From: Nocardia acidivorans NBRC 108247
GTDB lineage: Bacteria; Actinomycetota; Actinomycetes; Mycobacteriales; Mycobacteriaceae
Assembly (NCBI RefSeq): GCF_001625085.1
Contig: NZ_BDAW01000086.1
Location: forward strand, 1-42,429
DNA length: 42,429 bases
Reading direction: 5' to 3'
Below are positions 32,722-40,065 of this stretch, piece after piece. Positions within the stretch are counted from its first letter, which is position 1. Each line of letters starts with the position of its first letter. Under the pieces are notes generated by a model. It did not search any database and was not told where the DNA came from. It saw nothing but the letters and a program-made list of their open reading frames with translations. The position numbers were made by a program, and so were the translations under genes.

Positions 32722-34839
32722 TTGAACGCGAAGCAGGAGTACCGACCGGCGTATCAATTGAGCCTGGTCGACCCCTCGGACTTCTGGCGCACCGCGGCCG
32801 AATCCATCAGCTGGGATGTGCCGCCCACCCAGATTCTCGACTCGAATGCGCGCCCGACGGCCCGCTGGTTTCCGGATGCTCGCCTCAACACCTCCTACAA
32901 TGCTCTCGATCGGCATGTGCGCGAGATCACACCCTCGGAGGGCACTTCCGGCGGTCAAGAGGGGGGTCGCGCTGATCAGCCCGCCCTAATATACGACTCC
33001 GCTATGACGGGCACCAGGCGTGTTTACACATACGCGCAACTCCTGGAGGAAGTCGCCCGATTTGCCGGATCCATGGTGCGACTCGGTGTGCGCACCGGTG
33101 ACCGAGTCGTCATATATATGCCGATGATTCCCGAGGCCGTCATCGCAATGCTCGCCTGCGCCCGGATCGGCGCGGTGCATTCGGTGGTCTTCGGCGGCTT
33201 CGCCGCCCACGAATTGGCCGCCCGCATCGACGATGCCGAACCTGTGCTGATCATCACAGCCTCCGGCGGGCTCGAGCCCGGCCGGCGCATCGAATATCCG
33301 CCGATCGTGTTGCAGGCCCTGGATATCGCGGAAACCACCGCGCCCCGCAATGTGCTGGTCAAACAGCGTGACGGCTTTCCCGAACTGCGTTTTCCGGCCG
33401 TACAGGCCGCCACCGAACATCTGCCGGACTCCTCGCAGACGGTGGCCGCGCACTGGCTGGACTGGGATGACGCCGTGCGCGATGCCGAACCGGCCGCACC
33501 GGTTTCGCTCGCCGCGACCGATCCGCTCTACATCCTCTACACCTCCGGGACCACCGGAAAGCCCAAGGGCGTGGTGCGCGACAACGGCGGGCACGCGGTC
33601 TCACTGGCCTGGTCCATGCGCAATATCTACGACGTCGATGCCGGACAGGTCATGCTCACCACCTCCGATATCGGCTGGGTGGTCGGGCACTCCTACATCG
33701 TCTACGCGCCGTTGCTGGTCGGCGCGACCACGATTCTCTACGAGGGCAAGCCCATCGGAACCCCCGACGCGGGCACCTTCTGGCGGCTCATCGACGAATA
33801 CAACGTGCATGTGATGTTCACCGCGCCCACGGCGCTGCGGGCCATCCGCCGCGCCGATCCCGAGGCCGCACTGGCGAAACAGCACGATCTGTCCTCGCTG
33901 CGCGCGCTCTTCTGCGCGGGTGAGCGGCTGGATCCGGCCACCTACGAATGGTCGGTGGACACACTGCTGGCGGATCGCCCCGACTGCCCGGTGGTCGACC
34001 ACTGGTGGCAGACCGAGACCGGCTGGCCGATCTGCGCCAATCCGCTCGGATTGCAACAGCTTCCGATCAAGGCGGGCTCGGCCTCGGTGCCGGTACCCGG
34101 CTATCGGCTGCGAGTGCTGGACTCCGAAGGCAATGCGGTGCCGCCGAATACCGAGGGCAATATCGTCATCGGGCTGCCGCTGCCCCCGGGCACGCTGACC
34201 ACGCTGTGGCGCGATGACGCGCGCTTCGAGCGCTCCTATCTCTCCGCGTATCCCGGGCACTATCTGACCGGCGACTCCGGATTCTTCGACGAGGACGGCT
34301 ATCTGTTCGTCCTGGGTCGCAGCGACGATGTGATCAATATGGCCGGGCATCGCCTGTCCGCGGGCGGGATCGAGGCCGCCATCGCCGGACATCCGCTGGT
34401 CGCCGAGACCGCGGTGGTCGGGGTGCCCGATGAGCTCAAGGGCCAGCGGCCCATCGGATACGTGGTGCTCAAGGCCGGGGTCGATATCGATGCCGAACAG
34501 CTGCGCGCGCAGATCATCGAGCGGGTGCGCGAGCGCGTGGGCGCCATCGCCACCCTCTACGACGTGGTGGCCGTGACCGCCCTGCCCAAGACCCGGTCCG
34601 GCAAGATCCTGCGCCGCACCATGCGCCAGATCGCGGCGGGCGAGAACTACGAGGTGCCGCCCACCATCGAGGATGTCGCCATGCTGCCCACCCTGGAGAA
34701 GCAGATCCGCGATGCGGTGACCCTCATGGAGGACAAGGAGAGCATCGCCGCCGCCGATGCCGCCGCCACCACCCCCTTCCGGCGGATCGACCCCAATACG
34801 CCGACCGCCCCCGCCGGAGATGCCGCACCCACGAGTTGA
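32722..34839 (+). CDS. prpE: Propionyl-CoA synthetase (acyl-AMP ligase family)
   Basis: 705 residues. LYILYTSGTTGKPKGVVRDNGGHAV is the AMP-binding P-loop region in the PrpE form; DHWWQTETGWPI, YLTGDSGFFDEDGYLFVLGRSDD and PKTRSGKILRRTMRQIA (the lysine that is acetylated in this family) are complete. It activates propionate, and possibly acetate, to the CoA ester. TTG 32722 is the start, with AGGGAG 8 nt upstream and no later in-frame ATG before the conserved N-terminal domain. The N-terminal region has an insert around TSGGQEGGRADQ and less biased codon use than the rest. Confidence 0.92.
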   Translation: MNAKQEYRPAYQLSLVDPSDFWRTAAESISWDVPPTQILDSNARPTARWFPDARLNTSYNALDRHVREITPSEGTSGGQEGGRADQPALIYDSAMTGTRRVYTYAQLLEEVARFAGSMVRLGVRTGDRVVIYMPMIPEAVIAMLACARIGAVHSVVFGGFAAHELAARIDDAEPVLIITASGGLEPGRRIEYPPIVLQALDIAETTAPRNVLVKQRDGFPELRFPAVQAATEHLPDSSQTVAAHWLDWDDAVRDAEPAAPVSLAATDPLYILYTSGTTGKPKGVVRDNGGHAVSLAWSMRNIYDVDAGQVMLTTSDIGWVVGHSYIVYAPLLVGATTILYEGKPIGTPDAGTFWRLIDEYNVHVMFTAPTALRAIRRADPEAALAKQHDLSSLRALFCAGERLDPATYEWSVDTLLADRPDCPVVDHWWQTETGWPICANPLGLQQLPIKAGSASVPVPGYRLRVLDSEGNAVPPNTEGNIVIGLPLPPGTLTTLWRDDARFERSYLSAYPGHYLTGDSGFFDEDGYLFVLGRSDDVINMAGHRLSAGGIEAAIAGHPLVAETAVVGVPDELKGQRPIGYVVLKAGVDIDAEQLRAQIIERVRERVGAIATLYDVVAVTALPKTRSGKILRRTMRQIAAGENYEVPPTIEDVAMLPTLEKQIRDAVTLMEDKESIAAADAAATTPFRRIDPNTPTAPAGDAAPTS

Positions 34840-34906
34840 CCGGGGCGAATACCGCACCCTCAAGGTTTTCTCAGAGATCGTTCACATGACTCCCATGCCC
34901 ATGGCC

Positions 34907-34912
34907 TAGCGT
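34907..34912 (+). promoter_or_regulatory. -10 hexamer TAGCGT, leaderless start at 34920
   Basis: TAGCGT is followed by 7 nt and then ATG 34920. A weak TTCACA (34881) is 20 bp upstream. Confidence 0.4.
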
Positions 34913-34919
34913 CCGTGGA

Positions 34920-35306
34920 ATGAGTCTCGTCCGTAATCCCCGGTTCGCCGCAGCCCTCGGCGCCGGTGCCCTCGCCACGGTGGCGATCGCACTGGCGCCG
35001 GCCACCGCCTCAGCGAGCCCGCTGGATCTGGCCGCACCCCTACTCAATTCGACGTGCAGCTTCGCCCAGGTCGACGCCGCCCTGCACGACAAGGCCCCGG
35101 CCCTGGCCTCGCTGCTGGACCAGAACCCCACGCAGAAGGCCGAACTCGAGGCCAAGTTCAACCAGTCCCCCGCCCAGCGCCAGGCCGAATTCGACGCCTA
35201 CCTCCGGGACAACCCGGACGCCGCCGCCAATGCCGCGAACGACCCGCGCGCCGGTGGTATCGCCGCCACCATCCAGACCGTCGCCGACACCTGCCACAAC
35301 TACTGA
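34920..35306 (+). CDS. Hemophore-related secreted protein
   Basis: 128 residues. A signal peptide (ALGAGALATVAIALAPATASA) is followed by LLNSTCSFAQVDAALH, a helical middle (LLDQNPTQKAELEAKFNQSPAQRQAEF) and a final Cys in VADTCHNY. Two cysteines about 80 residues apart and the four-helix pattern match the mycobacterial hemophore-related family (Rv0203 type), which binds or relays haem in the periplasm. The haem-contact residues cannot be confirmed by eye. The -10 hexamer 7 nt before ATG fixes the start. It lies between prpE and copy 1 of the 95-bp element. Confidence 0.78.
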   Translation: MSLVRNPRFAAALGAGALATVAIALAPATASASPLDLAAPLLNSTCSFAQVDAALHDKAPALASLLDQNPTQKAELEAKFNQSPAQRQAEFDAYLRDNPDAAANAANDPRAGGIAATIQTVADTCHNY

Positions 35307-35340
35307 CGATCGCCGGACATACTGAGGGTGCGCGTCCCCC

Positions 35341-35435
35341 GGTTCGCGGCCGTCTCGGTTCTGGACTGAGCGGAGCGGGGGAGCGTAGCGGAGGAGCGGA
35401 GGGAGGGAAGAATCGAGACTCCCGGGCCGCGAACC
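35341..35435 (+). repeat. 95-bp palindromic element, copy 1
   Basis: Ends are GGTTCGCGGCC and GGCCGCGAACC (11-bp perfect inverted repeat), with a nearly perfect inner pair GTCTCGGTTC/GAATCGAGAC and a purine-rich loop (GAGCGGAGCGGGGGAGCG). It sits in the leader or promoter of prrA. Copy 2 is at 26638-26732 in the opposite orientation. Confidence 0.72.
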
Positions 35436-35459
35436 CGCCCGGAGCGCAGCGGAGGCAAA

Positions 35460-36161
35460 TTGGACACAGTGATCCCGACTGTCCTGGTCGTCGACGACGA
35501 TGAGGACGTGCTCGTCTCGGTCGAACGCGGGCTCCGGCTCTCCGGCTTCCGGGTCGTCATCGCCCGGGACGGGGCGCAGGCGCTGCGCGCGGTGAACGAG
35601 ACCGCGCCCGATGCCGTGGTGCTCGATATGAATATGCCCATCCTGGACGGCGCCGGTGTGGTCACCGCGCTGCGGGCCATGGGCAATGAGGTGCCCATCT
35701 GCGTGCTGTCCGCGCGCAACTCCGTCGACGATCGCATTGCCGGACTCGAATCCGGGGCCGACGACTATCTGGTGAAGCCGTTCGTGCTGGCCGAACTCGT
35801 GGCGCGGATCAAGGCGCTGCTGCGGCGGCGCAGCGATGTCCCCGCCCCCTCGGTGCCGGGCGCGATCACGGTGGGGCCCTTGGAAGTCGATGTCGCCGGA
35901 TATCGCGCACTGCTGCACGGCGAGGAAATCGAGCTCACCAAAAGGGAATTCGAACTGCTCTCCACCCTGGCCCGCAGTGCCGGAGTGGTGTTGAGCCGGG
36001 AGCGACTGCTGGAGTTGGTGTGGGGCTACGACTTCGCCGCCGATACCAATGTCGTCGATGTCTTCGTCGGTTATCTGCGGCGCAAGATGGAGATCGACGG
36101 CACGCCCCGACTGCTGCACACCATTCGCGGCGTCGGCTTCGTCCTGCGCGCACCGAAATGA
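35460..36161 (+). CDS. prrA: Response regulator PrrA (OmpR/PhoB class)
   Basis: 233 residues. The receiver has VLVVDDDEDV, the phosphorylated D56 in VVLDMNMP, and the conserved lysine in YLVKPFVLAELVARI. The winged helix has LTKREFELLSTLAR, WGYDFAADTNVVDVFVGYLRRKME and LLHTIRGVGFVLR. The sequence closely follows M. tuberculosis PrrA (recalled), which is needed for viability and nitrogen/hypoxia adaptation. TTG 35460 is chosen for GGAGG 4 nt upstream and because it gives the MDT start seen in that protein. The prrB gene follows after 4 bp. Confidence 0.94.
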   Translation: MDTVIPTVLVVDDDEDVLVSVERGLRLSGFRVVIARDGAQALRAVNETAPDAVVLDMNMPILDGAGVVTALRAMGNEVPICVLSARNSVDDRIAGLESGADDYLVKPFVLAELVARIKALLRRRSDVPAPSVPGAITVGPLEVDVAGYRALLHGEEIELTKREFELLSTLARSAGVVLSRERLLELVWGYDFAADTNVVDVFVGYLRRKMEIDGTPRLLHTIRGVGFVLRAPK

Positions 36162-36165
36162 CGCC

Positions 36166-37536
36166 GTGAATCGCCGACCCCGCCGCCGCTCGTACTCACT
36201 GCGAGCGCGAGTCGCGGGCGCCGCGGCGCTCGGCGCGACAATCATTGTGGCAGCGCTGAGTTGGTTCACCGTCTACGCCATCGAGCGCAATAATCTCGCG
36301 CAGGCCGATCAGCAGTTGGCCGTCACCTCGCGGGTGGTGCTCATCGAACCGGTGCTCGCGGTGACCGTGCTCGGGGTGCTCGGTCCCACCAACGATATGG
36401 CGCTCACCGTGCGCAATGCGGACGGATCGCTGGCCAGCACCTCGGTGCAACTGCCGGCTCTGCCGGTCGGCAATCACACCGTGACGGTGGCCGGCCATAC
36501 CTATCGGGTGCTCACCACCACTCAGAATCAGCCGTCGGGACGCGTTGTCTCCCTGGGCATTCCGACCACCGAGAACGAGAAGACCACGGCGGCTCAGCGC
36601 CGCTGGGTGCTGTGGGCGGCGCTGATCGCCGTCGCCGCGGCCGCCGGACTCGGCTGGCTCTTCGGCGGGCGCGCGGTCCGGCCCATCGAGAATCTGACCC
36701 GGCAGCTGGACCGGCACGGCGAACCCGGCGGACCGCTGCCGGTCGACGGGCACGGCGTGCGCGAATCCGAACAGCTCGCCGACGCGGTCAACACCATGCT
36801 GGAGCGCATCGACCGGGCGCAGGCCGAGACCGCCGCCGCACTGGAGACCGCACGCGATTTCGCCGCCGTCTCCGCCCATGAACTGCGCACCCCTCTCACC
36901 GCCATGCGCACCGATCTGGAAGTGCTGCGCACCCTGGACCTGGACGAGGCACAGCGCGCGGAGATCCTGACCGATCTGCACCGCGGGCAGAATCGAGTGG
37001 AGTCCACGCTGGCCGCGCTGGAGCGACTCGCGGCGGGCGATCTCACCAATGCCCGCGATCATGTGGAAACCGATGTGGCCGAATTGGTCGATGCCGCGGC
37101 GCATGACGCCAATCGGCATTTCCCGAATCTCACCGTGCGCATCGACACCGATGCCGAACTCGTCACCCGCGGGCTGCCGACCGGTATGCGACTGGCCATC
37201 GACAATGCCCTCGCCAATTCCGCGCGGCACGGTGGCGCGACCGAGGCGCTGGTCTCCGCGCATCGAGATCCCTACGGGCACATAGTCATTTCGGTCGACG
37301 ACAATGGGCACGGCATTCCCGCCGCCGAACGGGCCGCGGTATTCGAACGTTTCGCGCGCGGCAGTCAGGCCGCCAAGGGCGGCTCCGGACTCGGCCTGGC
37401 ATTGGTGGCGCAGCAGGCCCAATTGCACGGTGGGCGAGCCTATTTCGACGACGGCCTGCTCGGCGGGGTACGACTGGTGCTGGAATTGCCGGATAATCCG
37501 GTCTTTACCGAACTCTCAGACAAACGCCAGAGCTGA
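36166..37536 (+). CDS. prrB: Sensor histidine kinase PrrB
   Basis: 456 residues from GTG 36166. Two membrane helices (about 15-38 and 147-168) enclose an extracytoplasmic domain of 105 residues; HAMP follows, then HisKA with ARDFAAVSAHELRTPLTAMRT (H238). The ATPase has the N box in LAIDNALANSARHGGA, VDDNGHGIPAAER and GGSGLGLALVAQQAQLHGG. It is the partner of PrrA, and the two genes are 4 bp apart. The extracytoplasmic domain differs from the mycobacterial one, so the signal may also differ (inference). Confidence 0.93.
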   Translation: MNRRPRRRSYSLRARVAGAAALGATIIVAALSWFTVYAIERNNLAQADQQLAVTSRVVLIEPVLAVTVLGVLGPTNDMALTVRNADGSLASTSVQLPALPVGNHTVTVAGHTYRVLTTTQNQPSGRVVSLGIPTTENEKTTAAQRRWVLWAALIAVAAAAGLGWLFGGRAVRPIENLTRQLDRHGEPGGPLPVDGHGVRESEQLADAVNTMLERIDRAQAETAAALETARDFAAVSAHELRTPLTAMRTDLEVLRTLDLDEAQRAEILTDLHRGQNRVESTLAALERLAAGDLTNARDHVETDVAELVDAAAHDANRHFPNLTVRIDTDAELVTRGLPTGMRLAIDNALANSARHGGATEALVSAHRDPYGHIVISVDDNGHGIPAAERAAVFERFARGSQAAKGGSGLGLALVAQQAQLHGGRAYFDDGLLGGVRLVLELPDNPVFTELSDKRQS

Positions 37537-37552
37537 CCGCAATTGATACCAC

Positions 37553-37558
37553 TACGGT
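37553..37558 (+). promoter_or_regulatory. -10 hexamer TACGGT, leaderless start at 37566
   Basis: TACGGT lies 7 nt before GTG 37566, just after the prrB stop codon, so the next gene likely has its own promoter. Confidence 0.45.
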
Positions 37559-37565
37559 CTGAACA

Positions 37566-38723
37566 GTGTTGGGAAAACGTCGCGTCCTGGTCCTGTTCGC
37601 CGTGCTGCTGACCGCCGCGATCGCGGCCGGCGTCGTCGCCTACCTGCGCAGCTCACCCGCGCCGACCGGGGTGGCGCTGATCAACGGGGATACCGGGCCG
37701 ACCGGCGCGAAAATCGTCCGGGCATTGCAGGACAGCGGAACTCGCGACTGGAATGTGGTCGACTCGGCCGATACCGACGAATACGCGGTGATCATCACCC
37801 TGCCCACCGACCTCTCGGCCGATATCGCCTCGCTCGGTACCGATAAACCGAAGAAGGCGCAGGTCACCGTGACCGCCAATGATCGCGCCGACGCCGATAC
37901 GGTCAATGGCGCGGTCAACGAGGTCACCAAGCGGATCAGCGCCTCCGGTATGGACACGCTCTTCGCCTCGATGAACAACGCGCGCGGGCAGATGCAGCAG
38001 GTCGCATTCACCAGCACGCTGCTGAACGCGGGCGTGCAGGCCGCCGCCGACGCCTCCCAGCAGTTCGGTTCCGGGGCCGATGAGATGCTGGCCTTCCTCG
38101 ATCAGGCCAAAGTCGGTGCGGGACAGATCACTTCGGCCATCACCGAGCTGAACAGCACGGTCTCGGCCGCCACCACCCAGGCCAATGACCTTGCCACCGC
38201 GCTGGATTCGACCGGGGTCACCGTCGGGCAGGTCTCGCAGGCCGCGAATCAGCTGAGCACCGGCATCAATGCCATCGTGCCGCTGCTGCAGGGGCTGCCG
38301 TTCGCCGGTGACCCGCGGTTGGCGAGCATCATCAGCCAGTTGCAGGGGTTGCAGACCGTCGCGAACCAGGCCGGGACCCAGCTCAACGGGGTGGGCGAAT
38401 TGGTCGGCACCACCGTCACCCCGGAGACCCAGCTCGGTCAGCTGCTGCGGTCGGGTGCGACCCGCCTGGGTGACGCGAGTGCGCAGTTGAATCAGGGCGG
38501 GCAGTTGGCCGCGAGCATTCCGGCGCTGGCCGATCAGGGCAAGACCCAGCTGCTGGGCGCTTTGAACGCGCTCAGCTCCGGGGTGACGCAGCTGCAGAGC
38601 GTCACCACCACGCTGGGCAATCAGGCCACCGCGGCGCTGAACGCGCTGCCGCAGCGCGGGGTGCCGCAGCAGTCGGCCATCGCGTCGGCGCTCTCGGATC
38701 CGGTGGACATCGTGCGCAAGTAA
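37566..38723 (+). CDS. Membrane-anchored YhgE/Pip-like ectodomain protein
   Basis: 385 residues. A single N-terminal helix (VLVLFAVLLTAAIAAGVVAYL) is followed by ALINGDTGPTGAKIVRAL, which resembles the start of the YhgE/Pip ectodomain. The rest is a long helical, Gln/Ala/Asn-rich stretch (QITSAITELNSTVSAATTQANDLATALDS) likely to form a coiled coil. It stops at ALSDPVDIVRK, where full-length YhgE proteins would enter their C-terminal ABC-2-type membrane segments, so that domain is missing. No remnant follows. Function unknown; a cell-surface role beside PrrAB is possible. Confidence 0.6.
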   Translation: MLGKRRVLVLFAVLLTAAIAAGVVAYLRSSPAPTGVALINGDTGPTGAKIVRALQDSGTRDWNVVDSADTDEYAVIITLPTDLSADIASLGTDKPKKAQVTVTANDRADADTVNGAVNEVTKRISASGMDTLFASMNNARGQMQQVAFTSTLLNAGVQAAADASQQFGSGADEMLAFLDQAKVGAGQITSAITELNSTVSAATTQANDLATALDSTGVTVGQVSQAANQLSTGINAIVPLLQGLPFAGDPRLASIISQLQGLQTVANQAGTQLNGVGELVGTTVTPETQLGQLLRSGATRLGDASAQLNQGGQLAASIPALADQGKTQLLGALNALSSGVTQLQSVTTTLGNQATAALNALPQRGVPQQSAIASALSDPVDIVRK

Positions 38724-38727
38724 AGGT

Positions 38728-38762
38728 TGGCAAACAATTGGCAACCATTCGGCGGTTTGCCA
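38728..38762. promoter_or_regulatory. Inverted repeat TGGCAAAC...GTTTGCCA before the small membrane gene
   Basis: A perfect 8-bp inverted repeat 27 bp apart, with a second TTGGCAAC copy inside (38738-38745). It precedes TACGAT at 38765, a likely -10 element for the gene at 38871. A similar word, AAGGTTGGCAAA, occurs at about 41976 before the DUF6928-like gene. Confidence 0.4.
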
Positions 38763-38870
38763 GGCTACGATGATGACCGAATTGTTCTAATCGATCTGTT
38801 TTGACGCTCCCGCATGACCCGCGCCACGGCTCCAACCTTTCAGCGCCCCGGTACCGGAGAGGAAACGATC

Positions 38871-39161
38871 GTGAGCATGCTGCTGGCCGCGCACGACATG
38901 TACGGCACAGTCCTGGCCCAGATGGGCAATCCCACGGCCGAAACCCCACCCATGGCCGACAAGATGATGAAGATGTTCCGCTACTTCACCTGGTTCACCC
39001 AGATGTCCGGTATTGCCGCCATCACCTACGGCGGCGGCAAATTCGCCTGGGAGAAGTGGGGCGGCGGAGCGGGCTCACCCAAGATGGTCGCCAACGCCAT
39101 GCTCGGCGGCGCCACCGCCACCAGCGCCGGCACCATCATGAACAGCATCGTCGGCTCCTAG
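38871..39161 (+). CDS. Small membrane protein of unknown function
   Basis: 96 residues from GTG 38871. It begins SMLLAAHDMYGTVLAQMG; the middle has MMKMFRYFTWFTQMSGIAAITYGGGKFAWEKW, and the end has KMVANAMLGGATATSAGTIMNSIVG, giving two moderately hydrophobic helices of the kind seen in small pilin-like or holin-like proteins. I do not recognise a family. The start is chosen for AGAGG 8 nt upstream; ATG 38814 extends it by 19 residues of poor quality. The downstream repeat block may end its transcript. Confidence 0.6.
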   Translation: MSMLLAAHDMYGTVLAQMGNPTAETPPMADKMMKMFRYFTWFTQMSGIAAITYGGGKFAWEKWGGGAGSPKMVANAMLGGATATSAGTIMNSIVGS

Positions 39162-39200
39162 CGCCGCACCGAACTCCTCGAAGCAGCTCTGCCCGGCAGG

Positions 39201-39228
39201 TGCCCGCCTTACTTCCGCGGGGCGGGCA
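39201..39228. repeat. CCCGCC hairpin 1
   Basis: TGCCCGCC...GGCGGGCA form an 8-bp stem with a 12-nt loop, 40 bp after the small membrane gene, and may terminate it. Confidence 0.5.
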
Positions 39229-39269
39229 CGGCCGCACCCCACACATTCCCGGTAACCACGAAAAACAAT

Positions 39270-39299
39270 GCGCCCGCCTCACTTACGTGCGGCGGGCGC
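39270..39299. repeat. CCCGCC hairpin 2
   Basis: GCGCCCGCCTCAC and GTGCGGCGGGCGC pair at 12 of 13 positions around TTAC. The arms are nearly identical to those of the hairpin at 39557-39586, so this is a repeated structure. Confidence 0.6.
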
Positions 39300-39302
39300 A
39301 CC

Positions 39303-39408
39303 CGTCCCCACCCCCGCCACCACAACGCCCGCACATCTTGGGCCAACTGCACAACCCCCGCCGAGGTGATCCTGTCCCCACCCCCGGCCACCACAACACC
39401 CGCACATC
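39303..39408. repeat. Two copies of a 35-bp C-rich unit, 71 bp apart
   Basis: GTCCCCACCCCCGCCACC begins a unit at 39303 and again, with one extra base, at 39374. Both continue into CCCGCACATCT. The plus strand is almost free of G here, so the minus strand carries G-runs with quadruplex potential. Confidence 0.6.
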
Positions 39409-39563
39409 TCTACGAAGCGGGCGCAGCCATCCCCATCCCTTTCACCACTGCACCCACACATCACTACGAAACGGGCGCAGCCACCCCCAACCCTTTCACC
39501 ACTGCACCCACACATCACTACGAAACGGGCGCAGCCACCCCATCCCTTTCACCACTGCGCCCG
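39403..39563. repeat. Three tandem copies of a 54-bp unit
   Basis: Units start at 39403, 39457 and 39511; the last has lost one base. Each contains CACATC, CGGGCGCAGCCA and CCCTTTCACCACTGC. GGGCGCAG can pair with CTGCACCC within a unit (one mismatch), and in unit 3 with CTGCGCCC perfectly. The single-base loss shifts any reading frame, so the array is not a coding repeat. Confidence 0.8.
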
Positions 39564-39586
39564 CCTCACGAATGTGAGGCGGGCGC
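39557..39586. terminator. 13-bp perfect hairpin between convergent genes
   Basis: GCGCCCGCCTCAC, loop GAAT, GTGAGGCGGGCGC. It lies 25 bp beyond the stop of the FKBP gene on the minus strand and also closes the repeat array. Confidence 0.7.
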
Positions 39587-39611
39587 GAGAGTTCGGAGAG
39601 GTGCATGAGCC

Positions 39612-39974
39612 TCAGCTCAGCACGTCCAGCAGGTCGATGACGAAGACCAGGGTCTTGCCCGAGAGGTGGTGGCCCGCGCCGACCGGACCGTAGGCCAGTT
39701 CCGGGGGGATGGTGAGCTGGCGGCGGCCGCCGACCTTCATACCCGGGATGCCGTCCTGCCAGCCCTGGATCAGACCGCGCAGCGGGAAGGTGATGGACTG
39801 GCCACGATTCCAGGAGGAGTCGAACTCTTCACCACTGTCGAACTCGACGCCCACATAGTGCACGTCGACGGTATCGCCCGGCTTGGCCTCGGCGCCGTCG
39901 CCCACGACGAGGTCCTTGATGACCAGCGTGGCGGGCGCGGGCCCGTCCTGGAATTCGATTAGCGGCTTGCTCAT
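39612..39974 (-). CDS. FKBP-type peptidyl-prolyl cis-trans isomerase
   Basis: 120 residues, a single FKBP domain: VHYVGVEFDSGEEFDSSW, FPLRGLIQGWQDGIPGMKVGGRRQLTIPPELAYG and TLVFVIDLLDV contain the expected Tyr, Phe, Asp, Trp and Tyr binding-pocket residues. It speeds prolyl bond rotation in folding proteins; no signal peptide is seen, so it is cytoplasmic. ATG 39974 has AGAGGA upstream. Confidence 0.95.
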   Translation of the reverse strand: MSKPLIEFQDGPAPATLVIKDLVVGDGAEAKPGDTVDVHYVGVEFDSGEEFDSSWNRGQSITFPLRGLIQGWQDGIPGMKVGGRRQLTIPPELAYGPVGAGHHLSGKTLVFVIDLLDVLS

Positions 39975-40053
39975 GGGCAGTCCTCTTCGATAGGGGATCG
40001 GATCGTCAATCACCTTATGCGGTGCCCGCCATCGACCATGAACGACGTCGCGC

Positions 40054-40059
40054 GAGAAT
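40054..40059 (+). promoter_or_regulatory. -10 hexamer GAGAAT, leaderless start at 40066
   Basis: GAGAAT is followed by 6 nt and then GTG 40066, in the 91-bp gap between the divergent FKBP and methyltransferase genes. Confidence 0.4.
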
Positions 40060-40065
40060 GGCTCG

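Noticed and set aside
35380..35420. Purine-rich GGAGCG repeats as a separate simple repeat
   Set aside because: They are the loop of the 95-bp palindromic element, whose second copy has a diverged loop, so I treat them as part of it.
39279..39608. Repetitive short proteins encoded on either strand of the 54-bp array
   Set aside because: The third unit has a one-base loss that breaks the frame, and no ribosome binding site is present.
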